Origin: CAYWLQ01 sp964458775
GTDB taxonomy: Bacteria; Myxococcota_A; Polyangia; JAAYKL01
Assembly: GCA_964458775.1 (NCBI GenBank)
Contig: CAYWLQ010000004.1
Coordinates: 1-64,000, forward strand
DNA: 64,000 bases
Direction of reading: 5' to 3'
The notes under the pieces are model-generated. The model was not told the DNA's origin and searched no databases. It was given only the letters and a program-made list of their open reading frames with translations. Positions 8,243 to 17,301 of this stretch are shown piece after piece. The position numbers were made by a program, and so were the translations under genes. The first letter of the stretch is position 1. Each line of letters starts with the position of its first letter.

Positions 8243-10447
8243 TTGTCCTCCCAAGACTCAAAAAACTTGAAGTTCGGAACCTTTAAAGGGGTTTTTACCC
8301 CGTCCCTTCTAACCATTCTTGGTGTCATCATGTACCTACGTTTCGGATGGGTTGTGGGTCACGCAGGATTGATCGGGGCTATTCTAATTGTCATTCTTGC
8401 TCATGCCGTATCTATAACTACCGGTATGAGTATTTGTTCCATTGCAACCAACAGAACAATAAGAACCGGCGGTGACTATTATATGATTTCACGCGGATTG
8501 GGATTGCCGATTGGAGGGGCTATTGGCATTGCATTGTTTTTTGCGTTGGCTCTTTCCACCAGCCTTTATATAATTGGATTTGCTGAGTCATTTTTAGAAG
8601 TCTTTAAGTTTGAAAACTCATTGACCAACAGACGAATTGTCGGAACTGTCTCTTGTATTTTTATAACAACTGTAACCTTTTTTAGTACTTCTTTGGCTTT
8701 AAAACTTCAATACTTAGTTTTGGCCGCTATTGCATTATCCCTTGTATCTTTATTTTCCAGCAATACACCGGGGATTCCTTTCAACAGTGTATCTTTATGG
8801 TTTACAGCAGATTCTGAGTCCTTTGAAACAGTTTTTGCTGTTTTTTTTCCTGCTGTAACCGGCTTTACAGCGGGTGTTGCAATGTCCGGAGATTTAAAAG
8901 ATCCTAGAAAATCTATTCCTGTGGGAACCATGACAGCTATTATCGTCGGCTTGGTAACATATACAGCAATACCGATTTTTTTATCACTGAAGCTTAGTTC
9001 CGGTGATCTGAAACAACCGGGAATGATTTGGACATCCGTAGCTCGAATTTCTGCCTTTGTTACTGCCGGAGTATTTGCAGCGACACTTTCTTCTGCTTTT
9101 GGAAGTATTCTCGGTGCTCCAAGGTATTTACAGGCATTGTCTTATGACAGAGTAGTTCCTAAATTTATGGGAAAAGGTTACGGTCCGCTCAATGAACCGC
9201 GAATCGGAACCTTAATAACATTTCTTGTTGCTGAGGCAGGAATTCTAATCGGAGAGCTCAATCTTATAGCTCGAATAATTACCATGTTTTTTTTGACAAG
9301 TTACGGTGCATTGTGTCTTGCAGCCGGTCTTCAACAATGGTCCGGCGTTATGAGTTATCGTCCTGACTTTAAAACGCCTACTTGGATTAGTATGTTGGGT
9401 GCGTTTATCTGTGTTGCCCTCATGATCAAGCTGGACATTACAGCTATGATAGGTGCGACCGTTATAATGTTTATTATTTTTGTGTTGATTGAAAAACGAC
9501 AATTCGCTTCGTCTCCAAAAGATACGTGGGGAGGTTTTTGGTCAGCTGTCGTTCAAACAGGACTTTTGCGCCTTCACAAAAGAAATATGGATTCAAAAAA
9601 CTGGCGTCCCAACCTAATTGTATTCGGCGGCAATCCGTCTAAGCGCTTACATCTCATTCATCTGTCACATTGGATTGTTCAAAGAAGAGGATTGTGTACC
9701 TATTTTTCGATTATAGAGGGAAGCGTTAAACAGCATTTTGATAGGGTTAGAGAACTTGAGCCAAAGCTATTGGAATCTGTCGGCGACATTTTTCCGGCAA
9801 TGCTTACACGAGCCTCCATTGCTCCCAATGTTTATGACGGAATATTGAGCACTGCTCAGTCTTACGGACTTTCAGGCATGATTCCCAATTCAGTTCTTAT
9901 GGGTTGGGCAGAGGAATCCAAACGTCCTTCTGAATTTACTGATCTTGTAAGAGGTCTTTTAGCTATGGATCACAATCTCCTTTTTATTAACTATGATGAG
10001 GAAAGGGGATTTGGAAAATACAAAACAATAGACATTTGGTGGGGCGGTAAAGAGAGAAACAGCACCTTGATGTTGCTTATCGCTTACTTGATATCCACTT
10101 CCGAAAAGTGGTCCGGAGCAAAAATAAAAATTAACGTTATTGTAGGATCTGACGCAGTAACAGCCAAAACAGCTTTAGGACTTAACAGGGTTCTCAATGA
10201 ATCAAGAGTTCGCGCAGAAAAAAATATAATAGTAAAAAGTTCTGTTGAACAAAGCGTTATTGATATTATCGCACAAACTTCTGTTGAATCTGATTTAGTA
10301 ATAATGGGTCTCAGAGAGCCTTTGGAAAACGAAAAAGCTGACTATATAAACCATGTAAATGCCTTTTTAGATAATCTGGGAACAGTGTTGATGATCAGGG
10401 CATCAAGTAAATTTGACGGGAAAGGTGTTCTTTTTGATGATGAATAG
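8243..10447 (+). CDS. SLC12-like (cation-chloride cotransporter/APC) permease with C-terminal soluble domain
   Basis: A 734-residue protein. It starts with TTG at 8243, eight bases after AGGAG. The N-terminal part (to about residue 420) is highly hydrophobic with around 12 TM helices. It begins GVFTPSLLTILGVIMYLRFGWVVG, shortened here to its core TPSLLTILGVIMYLR, which is the signature of TM1 in SLC12/Na-K-Cl-type carriers. G-x-YYMISR and GFTAGVAMSGDLKDPRKSIP also fit. The last 270 residues are cytoplasmic, with a final region like a UspA fold. Known relatives move amino acids or ions; the substrate here is not determinable. It appears to stand alone. Confidence 0.8.
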   Translation: MSSQDSKNLKFGTFKGVFTPSLLTILGVIMYLRFGWVVGHAGLIGAILIVILAHAVSITTGMSICSIATNRTIRTGGDYYMISRGLGLPIGGAIGIALFFALALSTSLYIIGFAESFLEVFKFENSLTNRRIVGTVSCIFITTVTFFSTSLALKLQYLVLAAIALSLVSLFSSNTPGIPFNSVSLWFTADSESFETVFAVFFPAVTGFTAGVAMSGDLKDPRKSIPVGTMTAIIVGLVTYTAIPIFLSLKLSSGDLKQPGMIWTSVARISAFVTAGVFAATLSSAFGSILGAPRYLQALSYDRVVPKFMGKGYGPLNEPRIGTLITFLVAEAGILIGELNLIARIITMFFLTSYGALCLAAGLQQWSGVMSYRPDFKTPTWISMLGAFICVALMIKLDITAMIGATVIMFIIFVLIEKRQFASSPKDTWGGFWSAVVQTGLLRLHKRNMDSKNWRPNLIVFGGNPSKRLHLIHLSHWIVQRRGLCTYFSIIEGSVKQHFDRVRELEPKLLESVGDIFPAMLTRASIAPNVYDGILSTAQSYGLSGMIPNSVLMGWAEESKRPSEFTDLVRGLLAMDHNLLFINYDEERGFGKYKTIDIWWGGKERNSTLMLLIAYLISTSEKWSGAKIKINVIVGSDAVTAKTALGLNRVLNESRVRAEKNIIVKSSVEQSVIDIIAQTSVESDLVIMGLREPLENEKADYINHVNAFLDNLGTVLMIRASSKFDGKGVLFDDE

Positions 10448-10544
10448 ATACTTTTCATTTGAAAAACCGCTTATGAGATAGAAACTAAAGATTTTTGTTC
10501 GCACAACTCTGTCTTTTACTAAATTGCTATAGTATAGTGACTCT

Positions 10545-11228
10545 ATGTGCTCTGCAAAAATGCATTGCTTGGTGTTTTTGTTGTCCAGTGTAATAATGTT
10601 TTGCTCAAAAAACACACAAGGAGAAGACTCATTGGAAAACAACCCTGCTATTAAAACTCTTCCCGCACCTCAAACCAAAGGTTCTATGTCGCTGGAAGAA
10701 GCCATATCAAAACGTCGTTCAGTCAGGAATTTTAAAAAAGGTACTGTTTCAGACAAGGATCTTTCTCAATTGCTGTTTGCCGCTTCCGGAATTTCCTGTA
10801 AAAAACAGAAACATAGAACAGCACCTTCCGCCGGAGCGACTTTTCCTATGGAACTATATGTGGCCGACGCAAATGGTGTCTTTAAATATCTGGTCGAAAA
10901 TCATCAGCTGGAAAAATTGGCAGATAAAGATATTCGGGAGCAGCTTTCAGCTTCTGCTTTGGGGCAATCCTGTGTTGCACAAGCGGCAGTAAATATTATT
11001 ATTGTGGGAATGTATGAAAGAACAACTCAGCGATATGGAGAAAGAGGTATACAGTATGTTCATACGGAAGCCGGCCATATCGCTCAAAATATTCATCTTC
11101 AGGCAGTTGCTTTAGGTTACGGCTCTGTTCCTGTCGGAGCATTTAGCGAGGAAAAGATAGGCAGTCTTCTTAATTTGTCATCCAAGGAAAAAGTCCTATA
11201 CATCATTCCGGTCGGTCTTCTTCCCTAA
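10545..11228 (+). CDS. SagB/ThcOx-type nitroreductase-fold lipoprotein
   Basis: A 227-residue protein of the FMN-dependent nitroreductase superfamily. The motifs ISKRRSVRNF, LLFAASGI, TAPSAGATFPMELYV and the late HTEAGHIAQNIHLQA plus GYGSVPVGAF match the SagB-type dehydrogenase group. In RiPP pathways SagB oxidises azolines to azoles. Unusually, the N-terminus looks like a lipoprotein signal ending IMFC (Cys20), which would tether the enzyme outside the cytoplasm. No YcaO partner or RiPP precursor is nearby. ATG at 10545 has a poor ribosome binding site; ATG at 10560 is an alternative. Fold sure, role open. Confidence 0.75.
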   Translation: MCSAKMHCLVFLLSSVIMFCSKNTQGEDSLENNPAIKTLPAPQTKGSMSLEEAISKRRSVRNFKKGTVSDKDLSQLLFAASGISCKKQKHRTAPSAGATFPMELYVADANGVFKYLVENHQLEKLADKDIREQLSASALGQSCVAQAAVNIIIVGMYERTTQRYGERGIQYVHTEAGHIAQNIHLQAVALGYGSVPVGAFSEEKIGSLLNLSSKEKVLYIIPVGLLP

Positions 11229-11269
11229 TCTTTAATTACATTTCAATCAAAACACATTTACAAGTGCGG

Positions 11270-11938
11270 TTACTTTTTTATGACAATAGGCGGCGTATCG
11301 CGAATGTCAATTTCTGTATCATCACCGGCATCATCGTACAAAACGATAACATCTGAATCTGTGTTAACATCAAATCCTGTGTCAGTATAAAAGTTACTGT
11401 CAGTATCATCAGTATCTATATTTTTTGTTTCGCTATTTGTATCAAAACTTGTTTCACTATCATTGCGATTATGAACCGCACTGTTATTTGAAATGTTCTT
11501 CTCGGAAGTTGATTCAACACATCCGGCTGCCGCTATTGACAGACCGGCAGCTAAAGCCGCTGCTCTTACAACACGGATTGGACGAGGGGGCAGAACAGTT
11601 TGTGTTTGACCGTGCACATGAACTACAAAACTCAGTCCTGATACGATCAACTCATCCCTATTTCGAATGAGTGCAACCTTTTCCTCAGGTAATAAAATTC
11701 GTCGGCCTTTTCTCGAAACAAAAGCTTCTAAAGTGCCCTTTGCTCTATAAACCAACAGTCTTCCGTCATCTCCTACCCAAATATTAACACCCACTCCGCT
11801 ATCCGCACACCATCCTACAGTTCCGTCATTTTGAATTGACAAGCCGGCCTCAGGCCCTCTTTGCGCCGTACATTTGTAAAATCTTGAGTCATCAGGATTG
11901 TCTTTGCATTCAATACAGAGCTCAATCGGCATTATCAT
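11270..11938 (-). CDS. FHA-like membrane protein with Asp/Asn/Thr-rich tail, partner of a radical SAM enzyme
   Basis: A 222-residue protein overlapping the radical SAM gene by 17 bp, so translation is probably coupled. The N-terminus has Cys8-x2-Cys11, Cys23 and Cys44. Residues of about 30-112 form a beta-rich region that could be an FHA-like fold (NIWVGDDGRLLVYRA, RDELIVSG). An Ala-rich helix (about 122-138) ending in AAAGC could be a TM segment or an internal lipobox-like site. The tail (about 141-205) is disordered, rich in Asp, Asn, Ser and Thr, and ends DTPPIVIKK. The coupling suggests it is a substrate or scaffold for the enzyme. This is inference; no family is recognised with certainty. 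Confidence 0.55.
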   Translation of the reverse strand: MIMPIELCIECKDNPDDSRFYKCTAQRGPEAGLSIQNDGTVGWCADSGVGVNIWVGDDGRLLVYRAKGTLEAFVSRKGRRILLPEEKVALIRNRDELIVSGLSFVVHVHGQTQTVLPPRPIRVVRAAALAAGLSIAAAGCVESTSEKNISNNSAVHNRNDSETSFDTNSETKNIDTDDTDSNFYTDTGFDVNTDSDVIVLYDDAGDDTEIDIRDTPPIVIKK

Positions 11939-13286
11939 TTTTTTTTCCTTTCTCTCGATCTATAGAATTATAAGAACAATATTTAACCGAAGCCTCTTTG
12001 GGCGGGTTATAATTTCTTTTTTTTGCTTCATTGATTAAGTATTTGGTCGGCCATTCCAGAGCGCTGACTTTATTTTCAGCTAAAAGCTCAGCTATTACAG
12101 ATTTGCGCCAAGAACCGCAAAGAGGAATATCTCCATTGCCTGTATACAGAATATTCTCCGAACGACATCCGCCTCCGCAAAGCGTTGACAATGCGCAATC
12201 TTTGCAGGTTTGAAGTATCGGTGCCGGTTTGCAAGCGGTTTTCCCTTTTTGCCACCCGTCTCTAACCGACATACTTGGATAGTTACCGAGCGGTTCTTCC
12301 ATTTTAAAACAATTAAACATTAGTCCGTCGCTTCTAACATGAAGGTCGTGTCCGTAAGCGCAATGACAGGCTTCCCTTCTATAAGAAACAGGAGACTTAG
12401 CGGGTAAAGGAATCGCCTTTCCCGATTCCAGAGAAATGCAGTCCATAGCCTTTTCCAGCTCATCTCTGCTTTCAAACATATGTCTACCGTCTTCGCGTCC
12501 GCTGCAGTAAGCTATTCCAAACGACACAGATGTTCCTTTCGGAAGTCTCTGCATAAAACCATCCAAATTTTGAGCTGTATCCTCAGCGGTTTCAGGAAAA
12601 ACCATCATATCAATAGTTACCAAGGCCCCAAGATCAGCCAAATTAAAAATTCCTCTCATTGCTTGTTCAAATCTAGGGGCACCCGAAAGACGGTCACATG
12701 AGTCGGCAACAGGACCGGCAAAACTGACTCTAAATTGTGCGCCGCGTATAATCAGCTTTGCCGCTTTTTCCGCATATTTAGGGTCGGCAAGAAAAACACC
12801 GTTGGTAAAAACTGTAAGCTCCAGCTTTTTATCTTGAATGAATTGTGCCAGACCAAAGAAATAGGGAGTAAGCAAAGGTTCCCCTCCCAAAATGCCGACA
12901 TCGTTAAGCAGCGGTTCTGCAATCAAAGCTTCGTCCAACAAATCGCACCATTCATCAAAAGATAGCTCCGAATCGCGAGCCTTACCCGAATCTGTGCAGC
13001 AAAACGAACATAACAAATTACATTGATTTGTAATCTGCAAACGAAGCGAAGGCTTTGCCGGTTTTATTCTTCTAGGCTCTGCAAAAAATCCGTGTTCAGA
13101 TAAGTCTTCAATAAGCCTATAATCCAAACTTTCAACAGGAGATCTTTTTTCCATTACATCTTTGATTGATTGAACTGACTTAAGAGGTACTGAACAAAAT
13201 ACAGCAAAAGATCGAGAAACAAGAAGCCCCCCGGATGAAATGGGAATAAGCTCTAGATCCTCAGGTAAATTGAGTGAATTTATCAT
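11922..13286 (-). CDS. Radical SAM/SPASM protein
   Basis: A 454-residue enzyme. The radical SAM cluster motif is Cys89-x3-Cys93-x2-Cys96 (CNLLCSFC), followed by GGEPLL and FTNG motifs of the SAM-binding barrel. The C-terminal SPASM region has several cysteines (CHCAYGHDLHVRSDG, FNCFKM, CKDCALSTLCGGGCR), enough for auxiliary iron-sulfur clusters. SPASM enzymes mostly modify peptides or proteins or act as anaerobic sulfatase-maturing-like enzymes. The first 80 residues resemble a PqqD/RRE-like winged helix in placement, but I cannot confirm it. Its gene precedes and overlaps a membrane protein with an acidic tail, a candidate substrate. ATG at 13286 has a weak ribosome binding site. Confidence 0.85.
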   Translation of the reverse strand: MINSLNLPEDLELIPISSGGLLVSRSFAVFCSVPLKSVQSIKDVMEKRSPVESLDYRLIEDLSEHGFFAEPRRIKPAKPSLRLQITNQCNLLCSFCCTDSGKARDSELSFDEWCDLLDEALIAEPLLNDVGILGGEPLLTPYFFGLAQFIQDKKLELTVFTNGVFLADPKYAEKAAKLIIRGAQFRVSFAGPVADSCDRLSGAPRFEQAMRGIFNLADLGALVTIDMMVFPETAEDTAQNLDGFMQRLPKGTSVSFGIAYCSGREDGRHMFESRDELEKAMDCISLESGKAIPLPAKSPVSYRREACHCAYGHDLHVRSDGLMFNCFKMEEPLGNYPSMSVRDGWQKGKTACKPAPILQTCKDCALSTLCGGGCRSENILYTGNGDIPLCGSWRKSVIAELLAENKVSALEWPTKYLINEAKKRNYNPPKEASVKYCSYNSIDREKGKKNDNAD

Positions 13287-13421
13287 TTATAGGCCAATCG
13301 TCTTTATCGAAAACACTAGTTTTCAATGGCAAATCAGTTTCAAATAAGTTTTTATTTTCACACTCAATATTGATAAACCCAAAAAAAAGAAAATGAGAAC
13401 CTAAAAAGATAATTTGATATT

Positions 13422-13976
13422 TTATTGGGCCAATCTTTCAAGAAGTTCTTTGCGCATAACATAATCATCCATTACAAAACCTTGGCCGATGTTGTTTACT
13501 TCTTCCTTTTCGATATAGAATCCAAAGGCTTGGTAGGCTTTGATAGATGAAGTATTGTGCCTGTTTACTGATAAAACAATTGCCGTTCTACCTTCAGTGT
13601 AAGCGATTTGCTCTATTTGATTGAGGGCTAAGCGACCGAAACCTTGACCTCGATATTTTTTATACAGGTAGAATTTGCTGAGACGAAGGTCGCATGAATT
13701 TTTTGGAAAAATAAGTGCTGTATAACCTAAATGCACGCAGTTATGTTCAATAACAAAGTACTTCCATAATCCGGATCTTAACTGTTCTGAAATTGCGCTT
13801 TCACTTTGAAATGTTTGCAGCATATATGCGGTTTGTGCCGATCCTATAATTGATGTGAAGTGTTCTTCCCAAATTTCTTTTGCAGCAGATGCAATAAAGG
13901 TTACATCCAAATCGCTTTTCACAAGGTGTAACCTAACGGGAAATAAATTATGAGAAATGTCGATACTGTGTTTCAT
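13422..13976 (-). CDS. GNAT-family N-acetyltransferase
   Basis: A 184-residue cytoplasmic protein. The acetyl-CoA pyrophosphate loop appears as YRGQGFGRLALNQIE, with a preceding beta-4 strand (RLSKFYLY) and a later NTSSIKAYQAFGF segment typical of GNAT motif B. The substrate cannot be read from sequence; relatives act on polyamines, amino acids or protein N-termini. It is separated from the radical SAM gene by 135 bp, on the same strand, and may precede that pair in a transcript. Confidence 0.85.
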   Translation of the reverse strand: MKHSIDISHNLFPVRLHLVKSDLDVTFIASAAKEIWEEHFTSIIGSAQTAYMLQTFQSESAISEQLRSGLWKYFVIEHNCVHLGYTALIFPKNSCDLRLSKFYLYKKYRGQGFGRLALNQIEQIAYTEGRTAIVLSVNRHNTSSIKAYQAFGFYIEKEEVNNIGQGFVMDDYVMRKELLERLAQ

Positions 13977-14540
13977 AACGTCAGCTTTATCGAGTTAAAA
14001 ATAACATCATATAAGACCTGACAGAAAACTTTTTTGGGATCAAATAGTATCCGCTTCAAAACGCAGCAAATTAAGCAGATTGATGTAGGACATTGGTTTA
14101 TCCCATTCCGCAAACATATACCGGCATTGAGTTTTCCAATGAGATTACTTCATCGGCTACATTCTGATTTTTTCTGAATAAAACTTCTAATAGAAAAACT
14201 AATTTAGTTTTGAACTGACCGTATCTTGACTGTAGATTTTCCAAAAGATAAAGACCGTATCGTTATTTTGCAAATGGAGCCGGCCCAAGCGCTCAATGGC
14301 ACACTATTTGCTTTTATAATCGCACCGATGAGTTTGCAACGCTCATGATTTTTGCTCTTTTACTTATGCACCTTTTTTGAAATACCTTTATTATTAAGTA
14401 TTTAATTAAGATCGTCATAAGTATAAAAATTTGGGTTGTAACAGGTCATTGTGGTGTAATTGCAACAATTATGTGTTGTTTTTTTGCGTCACTGTGAAAA
14501 AAAAGGCAATCTCAGCGAGAATGTAAAGGATGGGATTGAG
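13977..14540. other. Long intergenic region containing a sigma-54 promoter
   Basis: A 564-bp region without an open frame I can support, between a minus-strand GNAT and a plus-strand fusion enzyme. Its clearest signal is a consensus -24/-12 promoter at 14297-14312. About 300 bp upstream of it would be available for enhancer-binding sites, but no obvious repeated palindrome is visible there. Confidence 0.6.
14297..14312 (+). promoter_or_regulatory. Sigma-54 (-24/-12) promoter
   Basis: TGGCAC-A-CTAT-TTGC-T matches the sigma-54 consensus TGGCAYRN4TTGCW at every fixed position. The predicted transcription start is about 12 bp downstream, near 14323, giving a leader of roughly 215 bases to the ATG at 14541. 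Three sigma-54 activators in this window (6663, 18825 and 56838 genes) show that the organism uses this sigma factor. Confidence 0.75.
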
Positions 14541-16400
14541 ATGAAAAGAGTAATAGTACTTGCAGACAGTCAGAGCGCCACAATTGTTAACGGCTCAGGG
14601 CGTGTCAAGTCTCTTGCTAAAGTTGACGGTCTGCCTCTTATAATAAGAAATCTGCGAACTCTTCATGCTGCAGGAGTTGATGAAGCGGTAGTAGTCATAG
14701 GATTTGAGAGTGAGCGAGTAAAAGAAGCTCTCTCCTCTTATCATGTAGGTATAAAAGTCATTGAAGTCTACAATCCCCATTGGCAGCGCGGTGATGCTCA
14801 CTCTGTTTTGGCGGCATCTCAGTATATTGACGGTCCTTGTCTTTTAATTCCTTGTAGTCATTTGTATCCGCCGTCTCTTGTTCGCGGAATGCTTCACACT
14901 CCGGCTCCTGTCGATTCTATTGTTATGGCAGTCGATCGTCGAGTTGATGAAGTTTTTGACGAAAACGAGTGTATAAAGGTTCGGATGTACGGTGAGTTGG
15001 CTTGGGATGTAGGTATGAATCTCGAAGCGCCTGACGGTGTTGCTCCCGGAATGATACGCATTTCTCTTCATTTAATCGATACGTTACGTCGACTGGTCGC
15101 TGACGCTGATCTTTCTATTCTCGATTGTTTACGTGCATTAGCTAGAAGAGGAAGAGTTCGTACACTTGATGTAAAGCATGCTCGATGGATTGCAATTTCC
15201 AGTCCTCAGGCCAGACAATATGCAGAGCTTCTTTTAAAACTTCACGGCGATACTCTCGAAACCTGTGATACCGGCGGCGATGCCATCCTGCTCAACCCGG
15301 GACCGGTAACCACTACTCCCAGAGTAAAATCAGCCGGAAGCGCTCGCGATATGTGCCATAGAGAGCCCGTTTTTTCCAGTTTGCTGGATTCAGTACAAAG
15401 AAAACTTCGTGTAGTTTTTGGTGCAAGCGAAGAGCACGATATTTTGCTGGTTACTGCCTCAGGCACAGGCGGTATTGAATCAGCGCTGAGCACCTTCATT
15501 CCTGAGGGTAAAAAACTTTTGGTAATAAACAACGGGGCTTTTGGAGAGCGCTTGGCTCAAATAGCTGCAGTTTACAACATTGAAACCGTGGTAATAGAAC
15601 TTCCATGGGGTGCAGAAGTTCCTCTAGACCAAGTTGAAGCAGCATTTATAGAAAATCCGGACATAGCTATTGCTGCTATGATACATCACGAAACATCAGT
15701 GGGTATTTTAAATCCGGTTGTTGAAGTTGCCGAAATAGCCCATCGTTACGGTGCAAAGATAGTGGTAGATGCTGTGTCCAGTATGGGCGGAGAAGATATC
15801 AGTGTGGAGCGAGACGGCATTGATGTTTGTATTACCAGTGCAAATAAATGTATCCACGCCCTTTCCGGGCTTGCTTCTGTATGCATTCATCAAGACATGT
15901 GGAAAACCATAGAGGGGAATGCTCCTCGAAACTTCTATCTCGACCTCAGACGTTATTTAAACTTCATGGTAGAAAAGCGCCAAACACCATTTACTCCTTC
16001 AGTAAACACTATGATGGCGCTTAACGCTGCGCTGGATGAGTTGCTTGAGGTCGGAGTAACTGCTCGCCAGAACCACTATCGCAAACTTAACGCTCATCTT
16101 AGAGAAGGGCTTATGGCCTTAGGGTTGAAAATCCTTGTTGATGAAAACCGCTCTTCTCACAGTTTAACTATTGTTGAGGTACCCATCGGAATGGAGTTCT
16201 CTGATATTTATCAAGGCGTAAAAGAGCGTGGTTTTATCGTTTACGAATGCAAAGGTGATCTTTCAAGCAGGTATTTTCAAATAGCAAACATGGGTGCATT
16301 GGAGATAACTCACGTCGATGAATTTTTAGCTTCTTTGGCAGACGTTTTAGCAGGTCTTAGAAAAGAAGAATGGGTCAGATCTGCCGAATTACGTTGCTAA
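14541..16400 (+). CDS. Degenerate nucleotidyltransferase fused to 2-aminoethylphosphonate-pyruvate-type aminotransferase (PntC-AEPT-like)
   Basis: A 619-residue fusion. Residues of about 1-240 have an NTP-transferase fold related to inositol-phosphate/phosphonate cytidylyltransferases (VYNPHWQRGDAHSVLAA, VMAVDRRVDEVFD). The usual G-x-G-x-R nucleotide loop is replaced by ADSQSATIVNGSGR, and the metal-binding Asp of the GDH motif is Ser (PCSHLY). Residues of about 245-619 are a fold-type I PLP enzyme resembling PhnW: LLNPGPVTTTP, TASGTGGIESAL, HHETSVGILNP and the lysine site SANKC (Lys436). Fusions of this kind activate 2-aminoethylphosphonate as CMP-AEP. No PEP mutase or decarboxylase is nearby. 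ATG at 14541 is chosen over the in-frame TTG at 14460 because of AAGGA upstream. Preceded by a sigma-54 promoter. Confidence 0.8.
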   Translation: MKRVIVLADSQSATIVNGSGRVKSLAKVDGLPLIIRNLRTLHAAGVDEAVVVIGFESERVKEALSSYHVGIKVIEVYNPHWQRGDAHSVLAASQYIDGPCLLIPCSHLYPPSLVRGMLHTPAPVDSIVMAVDRRVDEVFDENECIKVRMYGELAWDVGMNLEAPDGVAPGMIRISLHLIDTLRRLVADADLSILDCLRALARRGRVRTLDVKHARWIAISSPQARQYAELLLKLHGDTLETCDTGGDAILLNPGPVTTTPRVKSAGSARDMCHREPVFSSLLDSVQRKLRVVFGASEEHDILLVTASGTGGIESALSTFIPEGKKLLVINNGAFGERLAQIAAVYNIETVVIELPWGAEVPLDQVEAAFIENPDIAIAAMIHHETSVGILNPVVEVAEIAHRYGAKIVVDAVSSMGGEDISVERDGIDVCITSANKCIHALSGLASVCIHQDMWKTIEGNAPRNFYLDLRRYLNFMVEKRQTPFTPSVNTMMALNAALDELLEVGVTARQNHYRKLNAHLREGLMALGLKILVDENRSSHSLTIVEVPIGMEFSDIYQGVKERGFIVYECKGDLSSRYFQIANMGALEITHVDEFLASLADVLAGLRKEEWVRSAELRC

Positions 16401-16560
16401 ATCTAGATTTATAATTTTTGTTTAAATCTGACTGTTTTTGTTTGATAGAGCACAAATTCAGATAAGTTTACAATTGTATTTGGTTTTTATTTAGCAATGC
16501 AGCAAATTATGGAATTGGCATATCTAAACATGTCAGTTATTCTCTTTTTGGAGAGATCAA

Positions 16561-17301
16561 ATGAGTCGAGGAAGGTCGAAAATTTTGCTTGTTACCGGCG
16601 GAGCAAAACGGATTGGTAAGGCCATTGCGATTTCTGCTGCCTCTCAAGGATTCGATGTTGTCATTCACTATCAAAATTCTAAAGCCGAAGCCGAAACAAC
16701 TGCCGCAGAAATTATCGATCTTGGACGGCGCGCATTTCTTGTCTATGGGGATCTAAACTGTCCGACAATTTCTGAAAATATTCTGAAAAGCGCCTTTGAA
16801 CAAGCGGGCGGTCTAGATGTGTTGGTTTCAAATGCTTCGATTTTTAATTTTAGCAATCTACTCGACTTTAATATTGAAGAACTGGAAAATGAAATAAGGG
16901 TTAATGCTTTCTCTCCATTGATAATGGCGAGAGCCTTCTCTCGTTTAGTAGATGGCGGTGTTATCATTCATCTGTTGGACTCTCGCATGACATCTTATGA
17001 CAAGCTGCACGCAGCATATCACTTTTCAAAGCGAATGCTTTACGACATAACCAGATTACTGGCCATAGAACTGGCTCCCTCTTTTAGGGTTAACGCAGTT
17101 GCTCCCGGACTGATACTTCCTCCTCCAAGCGAGCCAATGTCCTATCTAGAGTCTCACCGTACCGACAATCTTCTACACAGATATGGATCACCGGAAGAAA
17201 TAGCTTCGGCGGTTATGTTTTTGGTGAACAGTAAATTCATTACCGGTCAGGTAATCTATGTGGACGGCGGCAGAAATCTGAAAGGTTCAGTATACGGATG
17301 A
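16561..17301 (+). CDS. Short-chain dehydrogenase, likely pteridine reductase/FolM-like
   Basis: A 246-residue SDR. The NAD(P) loop is TGGAKRIGKAI; SNAS replaces the usual NNAG. The catalytic region has a Ser-x2-Met stretch followed by Tyr-x3-Lys (AAYHFSKRML). RINAVAPG-like (FRVNAVAPG) and VDGG are late SDR signatures. The GGAKRIG loop and the location as first gene of a folate operon point to dihydropteridine or dihydromonapterin reductase activity, as in FolM/PTR1. The operon overlaps ATGA with folB. The weak TTTTTGGAGAG ribosome site lies just before the ATG at 16561. Function by context is inferred. Confidence 0.75.
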   Translation: MSRGRSKILLVTGGAKRIGKAIAISAASQGFDVVIHYQNSKAEAETTAAEIIDLGRRAFLVYGDLNCPTISENILKSAFEQAGGLDVLVSNASIFNFSNLLDFNIEELENEIRVNAFSPLIMARAFSRLVDGGVIIHLLDSRMTSYDKLHAAYHFSKRMLYDITRLLAIELAPSFRVNAVAPGLILPPPSEPMSYLESHRTDNLLHRYGSPEEIASAVMFLVNSKFITGQVIYVDGGRNLKGSVYG

